Below, in pieces: positions 1-7,681 of a stretch of 64,000 nt of DNA; the first letter of the stretch is position 1; each line of letters begins with the position of its first letter. Under the pieces are notes generated by a model. It was not told the DNA's origin and searched no databases. It was given only the letters and a program-made list of their open reading frames with translations. The DNA comes from Pseudoalteromonas sp. EB27 (GTDB taxonomy: Bacteria > Pseudomonadota > Gammaproteobacteria > Enterobacterales > Alteromonadaceae), in NCBI RefSeq assembly GCF_001974875.1, contig NZ_MTQD01000005.1, forward strand, positions 62,001-126,000. Reading direction: 5' to 3'. Both the position numbers and the translations under genes were made by a program.

Positions 1-436
1 TCTCCAGCCATGCTTTTAACCAAGGCTCGGCTACCGGCCATGGTTCAAAATCTTCACATGCATCTATTTCTAGGCGGTTGCCCACAGGCTTTGCTTGTAA
101 ATCGCGTAGTAACTCGTCAAAGCTACGTCCTGCGCCACAAAATGTATCGCCGTAACATCTGTCACCCATTGCAATTACACCAAACGGTTTATCGGTAAGC
201 ATTGGGAAAGTGCTATTCATTGCAAAGTACAATCCTGCCAAATTACTCGGTACATCACCTTGGCCTGTTGTGGAGGTAACAATTAAAATATGCGATGCAT
301 TTTTTATATCATCAAGTGATGCTTCAGTAATTAGCGTTGCAGTATGACCCGCTTGCTCAATTGTGGCTGCAACTTCATCGCTTAAACGCTCTGCACCGCC
401 ATTAACGCTGCCTACAAAAATACTAATATGTGCCAT
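1..436 (-). CDS. yqcA: flavodoxin of the YqcA/MioC type, cut by the window edge
   Basis: The reading frame starts at ATG 436-434 and runs off the left edge, giving about 145 residues of a protein that is near 150 in this family. It begins MAHISIFVGSVNGGAE and contains TSTTGQGDVP, the FMN phosphate-binding loop region of short-chain flavodoxins, and later GDRCYGDTFCGAG, which fits the second flavin loop. Such flavodoxins carry FMN and act as small cytosolic electron carriers; the partner of YqcA is not firmly known. Its ATG overlaps the truC stop codon by one base, so the two are translationally coupled. The order yqcC-truC-yqcA is the same as in E. coli, which supports the name. Confidence 0.85.
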   Translation of the reverse strand, partial: MAHISIFVGSVNGGAERLSDEVAATIEQAGHTATLITEASLDDIKNASHILIVTSTTGQGDVPSNLAGLYFAMNSTFPMLTDKPFGVIAMGDRCYGDTFCGAGRSFDELLRDLQAKPVGNRLEIDACEDFEPWPVAEPWLKAWLE

Positions 437-1200
437 TAATAATCCTTTTCTTGCTTTGGCCAACCTAGCTGCTTACATATTTCAAGCATGTCTTCACCTA
501 GTGGCGCTTTAATTGTTATTGATTCATTACTATAAGGGTGCAAAAAACTAAGCTCTGTTGCAAATAACATTAAGCGTCTTAGTTCAAAATGCTCTCTAAA
601 AAATTGATTATGCTGATTATCACCGTGATTTACATCACCAATAATAGGCAGTGATAAGTGCTTTAAGTGTCTGCGAATTTGATGCTTGCGCCCTGTTTTT
701 GGAAAACACTCAACTAACGAGTAACGCACTGTTGGGTACTTACCAATAGGAATAGGCAGTGCAGCTTGGTGCAGACAATTAAACTGGGTTTGCGCTTCTT
801 GCGGTGCTTTATCTTGATCTGCAAACTTATCGGCTATTTTATCAAGTTCTTCTTTAAGTGGTTTATCTAAAAATACTGACTCTGGTGCAAAACCGCGCAC
901 TAAGGCCAAATAGCGCTTAGCAATGGTACCTTCAATAAATAGCTGGTTCATATCGCGAGCTGCTTCAGAGCTCAGTGCAAACAGCAATACGCCCGACGTA
1001 GGTCTATCGAGCCTATGTACTGGAAATACATGTTGCCCTAGCTGGTCACGCAACATTTGCATAGCAAACTGGGTTTCGTGTTTATCTAAAAACGAGCGAT
1101 GCACTAATAAACCTGAAGGCTTATTTATAGCCACATAATTTTCATCTTGATACAAAATAGTCAGCTCGCCATATTCAATAGGCGCTGGACGCTCACTCAT
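436..1200 (-). CDS. truC: tRNA pseudouridine synthase C
   Basis: This 254-residue protein belongs to the RluA family of pseudouridine synthases. It carries the catalytic motif HRLDRPTSG near residue 62, in which the aspartate attacks the target uridine, and the downstream KTGRKHQIRRHL motif. TruC modifies U65 in the T-loop of some tRNAs. Length matches the family (about 260). The start ATG lies inside the last codons of yqcC (8-base overlap) and its stop overlaps the start of the flavodoxin gene, so this is a tight yqcC-truC-yqcA operon as in E. coli. The family is certain; the TruC subtype rests on sequence feel plus this synteny. Confidence 0.92.
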   Translation of the reverse strand: MSERPAPIEYGELTILYQDENYVAINKPSGLLVHRSFLDKHETQFAMQMLRDQLGQHVFPVHRLDRPTSGVLLFALSSEAARDMNQLFIEGTIAKRYLALVRGFAPESVFLDKPLKEELDKIADKFADQDKAPQEAQTQFNCLHQAALPIPIGKYPTVRYSLVECFPKTGRKHQIRRHLKHLSLPIIGDVNHGDNQHNQFFREHFELRRLMLFATELSFLHPYSNESITIKAPLGEDMLEICKQLGWPKQEKDY

Positions 1201-1519
1201 TTGGTTCTCCTAAAAAGGTATCAAGGGCTGTTAGTAATTCAATTATTTCATCACTCCCTGCTTTATTCACAAGTGTCATTTGCGCCATAGGCGCAATAGC
1301 AAAGTTACGTGGCAGTGGTTGCTTGTGCGTTATTAATTTTTGTATTTTATCAATAAATACAAATTGTAACCACTGCTCAAATGCCATTGTATCGTGACAA
1401 AAAGGAGTATTTGAAAGCAGTGCATCAGCGTCTATTGGCTCACTTTGCCAAAGCTGATGCTTTTTTAAAAGTGCCGTTAACTGCACTAAATAAGTTTGGG
1501 TTTGCTGGTACATAACCAC
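1193..1519 (-). CDS. yqcC: YqcC family protein of unknown function
   Basis: A 108-residue small soluble protein with the YqcC pattern: a helical N-terminus, then FEQWLQFVFIDKIQKL and PRNFAIAPMAQ, the most conserved block of this family. No catalytic motif is visible and no biochemical role is established. It is first in a three-gene operon with truC and the flavodoxin. In E. coli yqcC also lies beside csrB, and here a csrB-like RNA lies about 1.5 kb away on the same strand. Confidence 0.85.
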   Translation of the reverse strand: MVMYQQTQTYLVQLTALLKKHQLWQSEPIDADALLSNTPFCHDTMAFEQWLQFVFIDKIQKLITHKQPLPRNFAIAPMAQMTLVNKAGSDEIIELLTALDTFLGEPNE

Positions 1520-1617
1520 CCTCTTTTATATATGTAATGCAATTATACCCTGTTCCCTCATAGGCGGCTATGGCGTATAATTGATGTAATTTTGCAGTAA
1601 AAACAGTTGAGAAAACA

Positions 1618-2646
1618 ATGAGTGATCAAATAGCTACATTAGGTCAGCTTTTAGATGGTGCGGGTACTCAGTGGCGTGCTTTTGATATTGGCAGGCATAT
1701 TACTAAGCTTGATAAAAAACAATTTTTAGCTATTGAACAAGCTCAAGTGCCTTACCCTTATCCTCTTGCTGGTCATGCTTGGCTAGCTATTCAATTTTGG
1801 GATACTAAAGCCAGTAAAGAACCTTATGTATGGTTTTTAAAGTTTCCACTAGACGAGCAAAGTATACTTGTAAGTGCTAGTCGCGATCATTTTGCTGATA
1901 TGATTATTCAAGCCCTAGGCACTGAAATTACAGGTGAGCAAGCCGATGGAAAGCTTGATAATAACCCTTATGTTTTTACGCCAAACGCAAATAAATTAGC
2001 GGCATTTAATGCCCAAGTAAAAGTACTATTAAAACAGCCTGCGTCGCAGTATTACGAGCATGCACAATTATACTTTAGCGGTAAAATTGGTTTTGATAAT
2101 TGGCAAAGTGTTGCACTGCAGGGTATTGCCGATTTTGCACTACGCTTAGACAGCGATACAAACTTAAGTAATCTTCAAAAAGCATGGGCGCATTTACCCA
2201 TTGAAGTACTGCAACCACTCAGTGCCATGCTTGAACACGTTGAAATACCAACATCAATGAGTGAGTTACTTGTTAATTACACGCAGGCCGCAATTAGTAA
2301 CAACGACACAGTGGCTATAACCGCAGCACTAAGATCTGCATCAAAAGGTCAAGCTCAAGGGCTATGCGCTCAATTAGTTGATAATGTATTAAGCTCACCG
2401 GTGGGACAAGACTCTGATGTATTATTAACAATAGCTGGACGGTGTTTTAAGCAATTAGAGAACCCTGAACGCTTACATGTATTTATGGATAATTGCGCAC
2501 ATCATCAAAAAATTGAAGAATTGTTTCCAAGTATTTTTGCTGACTTAGTTGCAATACCGACTATTCGCCCGCATTTATTAGGCTTATTACGTAAAGAAAA
2601 TCGTAGCGAAACCCTCGCGCGTGCAATTGGAAGGTTATTCTCTTAA
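1618..2646 (+). CDS. DUF3549 family protein
   Basis: A 342-residue soluble protein resembling the DUF3549 family of gammaproteobacteria. The N-terminus (about residues 1-100) contains the family-like segment around QWRAFDIGRHI and the AWLAIQFWD block; the C-terminal half is helical. No signal peptide, membrane segment or catalytic motif is seen. GAG 9 bases before the ATG serves as ribosome-binding site. It is divergent from yqcC and directly followed, without a gap, by a DUF3301 gene, which suggests co-expression. Function is unknown. Confidence 0.75.
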   Translation: MSDQIATLGQLLDGAGTQWRAFDIGRHITKLDKKQFLAIEQAQVPYPYPLAGHAWLAIQFWDTKASKEPYVWFLKFPLDEQSILVSASRDHFADMIIQALGTEITGEQADGKLDNNPYVFTPNANKLAAFNAQVKVLLKQPASQYYEHAQLYFSGKIGFDNWQSVALQGIADFALRLDSDTNLSNLQKAWAHLPIEVLQPLSAMLEHVEIPTSMSELLVNYTQAAISNNDTVAITAALRSASKGQAQGLCAQLVDNVLSSPVGQDSDVLLTIAGRCFKQLENPERLHVFMDNCAHHQKIEELFPSIFADLVAIPTIRPHLLGLLRKENRSETLARAIGRLFS

Positions 2647-2946
2647 ATGGCAAGTTTATGGACGTTCATACTTATTGGTAGTGTAATTTACTTATTTTGG
2701 CTTAACCGAAAGGTTGCTGAAGCGGCGAACGTTCATGCTAAACGTCAAAGTGAGCAACTGCAGGTGCAGTTGATGAGTGTTGCATGCACAAAACGCCGCT
2801 TTGGTTTTTTAAAGAACGGCAAGCCAGGCATCAAAAGCGAATTTATATTTGAGTTTTCAAGCGATGGTGAAAATGCTTATCAAGGTGTGCTAATTATGGA
2901 AAATGAGTTTTTGAAAAGTGTGGTTGTTCCGCCGCATAAAATATAA
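2647..2946 (+). CDS. DUF3301 family membrane-anchored protein
   Basis: A 99-residue protein with one N-terminal membrane helix (about residues 4-20) followed by a charged segment and a small beta-rich domain containing CTKRRFGF and a K-G-K-P-G-I turn. This is the layout of the DUF3301 family, whose role is unknown. The ATG follows the stop of the DUF3549 gene immediately; GGAAGG in the end of that gene serves as ribosome-binding site. The two probably form one operon that converges on the csrB-like RNA gene. Confidence 0.75.
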   Translation: MASLWTFILIGSVIYLFWLNRKVAEAANVHAKRQSEQLQVQLMSVACTKRRFGFLKNGKPGIKSEFIFEFSSDGENAYQGVLIMENEFLKSVVVPPHKI

Positions 2947-2997
2947 AGCTTATACCTTAAGGGAATTTGTTTTGATTTAATAAACTTAATTCAGCAC

Positions 2998-3027
2998 AAA
3001 AAACTAAGGCGTAACTAAAGTTACGCC
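2998..3027 (-). terminator. intrinsic terminator of the csrB-like RNA
   Basis: On the minus strand GGCGTAAC-TTTA-GTTACGCC forms a perfect 8-bp stem with a 4-base loop, followed by TTAG and a run of six T. It may also help end the DUF3301 operon from the other side. Confidence 0.85.
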
Positions 3028-3115
3028 CCAATTGGACTGCATCCTGCTAGATATCCATTATCTTAAATCCGTATTATCATCCCCTGAACGAGTAAACAAC
3101 CTTGTTTACCCTCAC

Positions 3116-3445
3116 ATTGCATCCTGCAATATCCATAGCCACCTTGGCAAACCCACGAAATCTATCGTTTGGCTACATACCGTAGCATCATCCTTGGTAA
3201 TCCTTTTAAGTAGCTCCTGCCACTTATTGCATCCAGCAATATCCATAGCCATCTTGGCAAACCCACGAAACCTATCGTTTAGCTACATCCCGTAGCATCA
3301 TCCCTGGTAATCCTTTTAAGTAGCTCCTGCCACTTTTTGCATCCTGCTATGTCCACTTGCCATCTTGGCCGTCCTGCGTAAACTAACGCTCCTGCTACTT
3401 CCTGTAGCGCCATCCGTGATTATCCTAAAGTAACTCCTAGCTACT
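3116..3445 (-). repeat. three tandem copies of a 110-bp unit inside the csrB-like RNA
   Basis: Copies start at 3116, 3226 and 3336. The first two are nearly identical over the full 110 bp; the third is degenerate but keeps the register and the hairpin positions. Each unit carries about seven to nine minus-strand GGA motifs and several hairpins, so duplication of the unit would raise the number of CsrA sites. A weaker partial copy may precede them at about 3036-3115. Confidence 0.85.
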
Positions 3446-3689
3446 AAGTGCTTCATGCACTTCCTTATTCTTCCTTGTATCCGTTTTAGCTTGTCCTTTA
3501 TGCTTCCTGCTAGCGTCTGCTATGTTGCCTATTCCGTATCCTTGGCAGTTACTCAATCATTGAGCTATGTCGTCTTGACAAAGAGAAGTTTAAAGCAATC
3601 AGGGGGGAGAAATAGGACTTAACATTAAATAAATAAACGTCACAAAAATGAAAAATAAAAATAGACTTTAAATAACAATAGCTTGAATG

Positions 3690-3717
3690 AAAAAAGGCTA
3701 CTTATTAATAGCCTTTA
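3690..3717 (-). terminator. intrinsic terminator behind the GNAT gene
   Basis: Minus strand AAAGGCTA-TTAATAAG-TAGCCTTT is an 8-bp stem followed by a T run. It separates the GNAT transcript from the csrB-like RNA downstream on the same strand. Confidence 0.75.
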
Positions 3718-3737
3718 ACTGAGAATGCTCACGACAA

Positions 3738-3755
3738 TGTAAGATATATCTCACG
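3738..3755 (-). promoter_or_regulatory. GacA/UvrY-type activator box for the csrB-like RNA
   Basis: The sequence TGTAAG-ATATAT-CTCACG closely matches the palindromic GacA box TGTAAG-N6-CTTACA known upstream of csrB, rsmY and rsmZ genes. Its centre lies about 150-190 bp from the likely 5' end of the RNA, similar to the far-upstream placement seen for rsmZ. This implies control by a BarA/UvrY (GacS/GacA) two-component system encoded elsewhere. Confidence 0.65.
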
Positions 3756-3795
3756 GTCTTATGTCCGTTTGGGCGCATTGGCTTACATTATAATT

Positions 3796-4449
3796 TTAAA
3801 TAGTTGGCTCAATTATTGATTTAAACAGTAACTCGCCCTCTACTTGGTTAAAAGTAAGGTTTTTAAATGCTTCAAATTTTTCGGTTTTAAAAAATTCAAT
3901 GTGTTCTTTGCGCGTTACAAATACAGCCATCCCCGTTGACTCAGTGTTACATTTAACTAAATCATCAAGCCCTCGTAGTAAGTAACGACCAAACCCTTGC
4001 CCATGAAAATGCGGATCTACGGCAATAAAAGCTAAAAAGTAGTAATTGCCTTTCTCTTTAAGGGCATCTCTAATTGTTTGTTCTTTATCTATTAATTGAT
4101 TTGTTTGTAAGTAGCCCGCACTCAGCATTAATTTTAAACGCCAGTGCCAATAACGCTGCGCTTGTAATTGGCTATTAGATTCAAATACACACGCTACTGC
4201 TTTTAATTTATCGTTGCGGTATAAACCAATTAATGGCTGCTTTTCTTGCCAAAAACTACTGAGCTCTTCGCGAATTAATGAGCGTAATTTTTTTTCGTAA
4301 ACTGATTTATTTTCGTCATTGTAGCTAAGCATGTTTAGTAATACAGGATCGTCATGGTAAGCCTGATAAATTAAGCTCGCTGCAGTGCTAATATCTTCTG
4401 CGGCTAAATACTGTACGCTGAACGTATCAGCTGGTGTGGTTACACTCAT
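3796..4449 (-). CDS. GNAT family N-acetyltransferase
   Basis: A 217-residue protein with the acetyl-CoA binding motif A of GNAT enzymes at VDPHFHGQGFGRYLLRGL (Q-x-x-G-x-G type loop), preceded by the usual beta strand FLAFIAV. It probably transfers an acetyl group from acetyl-CoA to an amine, but nothing in the sequence defines the substrate. A clear AAAGGA ribosome-binding site precedes the ATG. It is a single-gene unit with its own terminator. Confidence 0.8.
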   Translation of the reverse strand: MSVTTPADTFSVQYLAAEDISTAASLIYQAYHDDPVLLNMLSYNDENKSVYEKKLRSLIREELSSFWQEKQPLIGLYRNDKLKAVACVFESNSQLQAQRYWHWRLKLMLSAGYLQTNQLIDKEQTIRDALKEKGNYYFLAFIAVDPHFHGQGFGRYLLRGLDDLVKCNTESTGMAVFVTRKEHIEFFKTEKFEAFKNLTFNQVEGELLFKSIIEPTI

Positions 4450-4587
4450 TGTATTTCCTTTATTATTTAGCTATAGACTGTTTAACTTTATACCTAACTA
4501 TATACCTAAAATTATTAACCGTAAATTCAGCGAGAGTTTAACTAGCTAGGAGTAGAGTTAGTCCTTAGAATAAGTTTTCATTTAGTT

Positions 4588-4752
4588 AATACCAATTGCA
4601 TTAAATGAGTGTTCTATTATAGCGCTAGGAAAATAGCACAATAACAAGGCGAAAATTATGACATATAGTTGTTCTATATGAATAATTTTTAACGCAGTAA
4701 GTGAGCTATTTAATACGCTAGAATGGTCATGTTTTTAATAAAACTGGTATAA
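4588..4752. repeat. foldback intergenic repeat of about 165 bp with AATACCAATT / ACTGGTATA ends
   Basis: The left end AATACCAATTGCATT and the right end ACTGGTATA are inverted. The centre contains AAAATTAT and ATAATTTT arms around TATAG-ttgtt-CTATA, a nested hairpin. It has no coding capacity. Elements of this look are common between genes in Alteromonadales. Its right end stops about a dozen bases before the start codon of the DUF2789 gene, next to the ribosome-binding site AAGGAG. Confidence 0.65.
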
Positions 4753-4763
4753 GGAGCAATATC

Positions 4764-5000
4764 ATGGATACGACTAAACACGACATCAATACACTATTTG
4801 CACAACTTGGATTACCTAATTCTGATGAACAAATAGATGCATTTATTGCCTCACATGAATTAGAAGACACAACGCTACTCCAAGAAGCTTCTTTTTGGGA
4901 TGAAGCACAACAGCACTTTTTAGCTGAATCGCTTGCACAAGACGGTGATTGGTGTGAAGTAATTGACGAGTTAGATGTACGCATTCGTCAAAGTAAGTAA
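4764..5000 (+). CDS. DUF2789 family protein
   Basis: A 78-residue acidic, mostly helical protein that fits the DUF2789 family: an N-terminal segment with LFAQLGLP, a central FIASHEL, and a C-terminal block with EASFWDEAQQHFL and DGDWCEVIDELD. The function of the family is unknown. It has a strong AAGGAG ribosome-binding site and sits immediately downstream of a foldback repeat, which may therefore carry or replace its promoter. Confidence 0.8.
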   Translation: MDTTKHDINTLFAQLGLPNSDEQIDAFIASHELEDTTLLQEASFWDEAQQHFLAESLAQDGDWCEVIDELDVRIRQSK

Positions 5001-5096
5001 CTTTATTTAATGTACCCTCCCTTATTTATTGCTAACATAGCATCTGCGCAGCATTTATATGCTGCGTATTTATTTTATTAAAGAGTTATATATCTA

Positions 5097-5363
5097 ATGA
5101 ATTCAGTTGTATTTGATGCAATTAAAGCCCTTCTTGATGAAGGCAAAACCCCTACTGTAGCACTAACTAAAAGCCGTTTGGCGCAACCGGTTCCTATGCC
5201 GATGATTATTGCAGCAGTAAGCCAATATAAAAACAATCCTGATTCAATTAATAACTTCATGAGAAACCCACAGCAGTCAGATAATACTGAGCTTAAAACA
5301 AGTCAATTAGATAGAATTGAGCAAAAACTCGATAAACTTCTTGCACTGCTAGAACAAAAATAA
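5097..5363 (+). CDS. small conserved-looking protein of unknown function
   Basis: An 88-residue protein. The N-terminal half (DAIKALLDEGKTPTVALTKSRL, about residues 5-27) resembles a helix-turn-helix that begins with the G-x-x-P-T-V pattern seen at the start of KfrA-type domains. The C-terminus (about residues 65-88) is a short coiled-coil with DRIEQKLDKLLALLEQ. This could be a small DNA-binding or oligomerising protein, but I do not recognise the family. It is followed after 13 bases by the DUF2310 gene, probably in one transcript. Confidence 0.6.
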   Translation: MNSVVFDAIKALLDEGKTPTVALTKSRLAQPVPMPMIIAAVSQYKNNPDSINNFMRNPQQSDNTELKTSQLDRIEQKLDKLLALLEQK

Positions 5364-5376
5364 TTTGAGACTATAA

Positions 5377-6150
5377 ATGTTCGTTGTTGATTTAACTTTT
5401 GATTGCTACCAAGACACCACCTTAGAACAAGCCGAACAGGCAATAAATCGCTTAGTCAATGCACTGCGTTTTAATGGTCAAATAATGGGTGAAGAATTTC
5501 CAACCGTTTTAAAAGATGGATTTTTTATTACCCGTGTAATGTGCCCGACCGAAGATGCAATGCACCCGCTAAATAACAGCCCGTTTGTTAAGCACAGTAT
5601 CGAAAAGTTGCATAGTGCGGGGCTACTTGCGCCAAAAGTGAAAGTGATTGGACAAGATATTCATTCCAACGGCGCTGATTGCTGTAAAGAACCATCTAGT
5701 TATATTTTATACACAACCTATGTACATACGTGTAGCCCGCTTTATTGTGGTGATGACTTTTTGCCTGTGCCGCTATTTCGTATTCCGGCAATTGCTAATG
5801 GTGATTACAAAACACTTATAAAATGGCAAGAAGATTGGCAAGCCTGCGATCAAATTCAAATTAACGGCGCAACCCGTTGTGAATTCCCGGCACTTGAAGA
5901 AATATCGAGTATTAAAAGCGACTTATATAGACGCGGAAAAGACATAACAAAGCGAATTAGTTTTTTAACTAAAAAGCCAACCTATTATTATTTATACCGT
6001 GTAGGCGGCGTAGATAAAGCGTCTGAACTTGAACGAAAATGCCCTAGTTGTAATGGCGACTGGAAATTACCTGAATCGTGGTTTGGGTTATTCGACTTTA
6101 GGTGTGAGCCATGTGGCTTAGTGTCTAATATATCGTGGGATTTTCAGTAA
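5377..6150 (+). CDS. DUF2310 zinc-ribbon protein
   Basis: A 257-residue protein of the DUF2310 type, annotated in databases as zinc-ribbon-containing and possibly nucleic-acid-binding. The zinc ribbon is visible at the C-terminus: CPSCNGDW and, about 25 residues later, CEPCGLV. A second Cys cluster, DCCKEP and CSPLYCGDD, lies mid-protein near residues 108-129. No enzymatic motif is seen. The preceding 88-aa gene is close enough to be co-transcribed. Function is unknown. Confidence 0.7.
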   Translation: MFVVDLTFDCYQDTTLEQAEQAINRLVNALRFNGQIMGEEFPTVLKDGFFITRVMCPTEDAMHPLNNSPFVKHSIEKLHSAGLLAPKVKVIGQDIHSNGADCCKEPSSYILYTTYVHTCSPLYCGDDFLPVPLFRIPAIANGDYKTLIKWQEDWQACDQIQINGATRCEFPALEEISSIKSDLYRRGKDITKRISFLTKKPTYYYLYRVGGVDKASELERKCPSCNGDWKLPESWFGLFDFRCEPCGLVSNISWDFQ

Positions 6151-6175
6151 TTACACTAAATTAATGAGCAACAAT

Positions 6176-6200
6176 AGCTTGGTGCTAAATGCACCAAGCT
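6176..6200. terminator. bidirectional terminator between DUF2310 gene and syd
   Basis: AGCTTGGTGC-taaat-GCACCAAGCT is a perfect 10-bp stem between two convergent genes. The flanking T runs are short on both sides. Confidence 0.65.
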
Positions 6201-6216
6201 GATTCTTGAATAGACT

Positions 6217-6756
6217 CTAAACCTCTAATGCCTTTAAAAAAGCATTAATGTTGGGAGCAAGTACATGGTGTGTGTTTTTGCCAACATGCTCTAAACATAC
6301 TTCACCAGTGTGCACCAAAACACTCACTAGTAAATCATCTTGATCTGTTAAACCAATAAATACCGTTTCTGGCTGCTTGAGCTTGCGTTTCATTAAAACG
6401 TGACCCGTTATATTTTGCTGTAACAAATTAAAGTCTTCTTCGTTCCATGCTTGTAGCAATTCAACTTGATGCCCATCAATACTTGCTGAAATGCTTCCAC
6501 CGTACATATGCCCATATAGCTCGCTAAGCTCTTTTGGAAACTCAAGCTCAAGTGCGCTGGCTAAATCATTAAGCGAACCTGCAGGTTGCTGACGCGCGCC
6601 CTGCCATTGAATGTTACCTTGCTCGTCAACCTCACCAACTTCACATGGGCTTGGCCATTGATCGTCGTGTGTAATAAGTGGGTACTTTGCAGTGTTTTTA
6701 AGGGTATTTTCGCTAAATTTTTGATGAAGTTGTTCTATAAGCAATGCAACAGACAT
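6217..6756 (-). CDS. syd: SecY-interacting protein Syd
   Basis: The chosen start at ATG 6756 gives a 179-residue protein, matching Syd (about 180). It carries the Syd-like FPKELSELYGHMYGG and the C-terminal block with FIGLTDQDDLLVSVLVHTGEV and HVLAPNINAFL. Syd is a peripheral cytosolic protein that binds SecY at the inner membrane and appears to monitor translocon quality. A longer frame begins 57 bases upstream, but those residues have no counterpart in Syd. It is divergent from queF, the same arrangement as in E. coli. Confidence 0.9.
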   Translation of the reverse strand: MSVALLIEQLHQKFSENTLKNTAKYPLITHDDQWPSPCEVGEVDEQGNIQWQGARQQPAGSLNDLASALELEFPKELSELYGHMYGGSISASIDGHQVELLQAWNEEDFNLLQQNITGHVLMKRKLKQPETVFIGLTDQDDLLVSVLVHTGEVCLEHVGKNTHHVLAPNINAFLKALEV

Positions 6757-6815
6757 ACTGTGAAACTCATTTAAATTAGATATAATGTCCCCATTGTAAC
6801 TATTTAAGAGCAAAC

Positions 6816-7661
6816 ATGACAGATTACAGCAATTCTCCAGACCTTAAAGGTAGCGTATTAGGCCAATCTACTGAGTATGTAGATGTGTACACGCCAAGCT
6901 TGCTTTTCCCTATTGCGCGCAAATTAAATCGTGATGCTTTAAATATTGACGAAGCTGAGCTGCCATTTAAAGGCCAAGACATTTGGACAGGTTACGAGCT
7001 TTCATGGTTAAACATTAAAGGTAAACCCCAAGTTGCCGTGGCCTTATTTACCTTTGAGTGCCAAAGCAGCCATATTATTGAGTCAAAGTCGTTTAAACTT
7101 TATTTAAATAGCTTTAACCAAACCCGATTTGAAAGCATTGATGTAATAAAACAGCATTTAATTGATGACTTATCAAACGCGGTTAACAGTCCTGTCAAAG
7201 TGACTTTATATAATCCTGATGATTACAATTGCTTACCGTGTACGGCGCTACCAGGTGAATGTATTGATGACTTAGATATTGAAATTAATAATTACGATAT
7301 TGATGCTAATTCACTTAAAGCAAAAAGTGATAACGTAGTAACTGAAACGCTCTACAGTCATTTACTCAAGTCAAACTGTTTAATTACCTCCCAGCCTGAC
7401 TGGGCAAGTGTGATTATACGATACACAGGCGAGCAAATATGTCGCGAGTCGTTACTGCGTTATTTAATTTCGTTCAGAACGCATAACGAATTTCATGAGC
7501 AGTGTGTTGAGCGTATTTATAGCGATTTAACAACACAACTTAATATTAAAGAGTTAGAGGTTTACGCGCGTTATACTCGTCGCGGCGGGCTTGATATAAA
7601 CCCGTATCGCTCTACGCACTATAACGATACGCCATTTGCCGTTAAAATTAATCGTCAGTAG
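6816..7661 (+). CDS. queF: NADPH-dependent 7-cyano-7-deazaguanine reductase QueF
   Basis: A 281-residue protein, the length of the bimodular QueF class (E. coli 282). It reduces preQ0 to preQ1, a step of queuosine biosynthesis. The substrate-binding motif [11 protein letters not shown] lies at residues 89-99, and the catalytic cysteine is probably C188 in [10 protein letters not shown]. It is divergent from syd. No preQ1 riboswitch is apparent in the short gap before it. A MITE has landed between its stop codon and the nearest downstream terminator. Confidence 0.95.
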   Translation: MTDYSNSPDLKGSVLGQSTEYVDVYTPSLLFPIARKLNRDALNIDEAELPFKGQDIWTGYELSWLNIKGKPQVAVALFTFECQSSHIIESKSFKLYLNSFNQTRFESIDVIKQHLIDDLSNAVNSPVKVTLYNPDDYNCLPCTALPGECIDDLDIEINNYDIDANSLKAKSDNVVTETLYSHLLKSNCLITSQPDWASVIIRYTGEQICRESLLRYLISFRTHNEFHEQCVERIYSDLTTQLNIKELEVYARYTRRGGLDINPYRSTHYNDTPFAVKINRQ

Positions 7662-7681
7662 GTTATTTTAAACTGGAATAT

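Larger units (their letters stand above)
2998..3590 (-). ncRNA. csrB: CsrB-type small RNA that sequesters CsrA/RsmA
   Basis: No plausible gene lies here, but the minus-strand transcript is full of GGA: about 30 copies between 3040 and 3545. Many sit in short hairpin loops, for example AAGTGGC-AGGA-GCTACTT (twice, 3208-3225 and 3318-3335), GCTAC-GGGAT-GTAGC (3282-3296) and GCTAC-AGGAA-GTAGC (3394-3408). GGA in hairpin loops is the recognition element of the translational regulator CsrA, and multi-GGA RNAs of the CsrB/RsmZ type titrate it. An intrinsic terminator ends the transcript at about 2998, and a GacA/UvrY-like box lies at 3738-3755. In E. coli csrB lies between yqcC and syd; both flank this site at a distance. 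At about 570-590 nt it is longer than E. coli CsrB (369 nt). The 5' end is not fixed; 3560-3600 is my estimate. Confidence 0.85.

Noticed and set aside
3032..3295. 87-codon open frame inside the csrB-like region
   Set aside because: It lies across tandem repeats, has no ribosome-binding site and repeats its own sequence; the strand opposite explains the region as a structured RNA.
3116..3445. CRISPR-like direct repeats
   Set aside because: The period is 110 bp with no distinct repeat and spacer parts, and no cas genes are in the window.
6757..6813. Longer start for Syd
   Set aside because: The extra 19 residues do not fit the Syd family and the internal ATG gives the normal length.
6757..6815. 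preQ1 riboswitch before queF
   Set aside because: The gap between syd and queF is under 60 bases and shows no riboswitch-like fold or conserved core.
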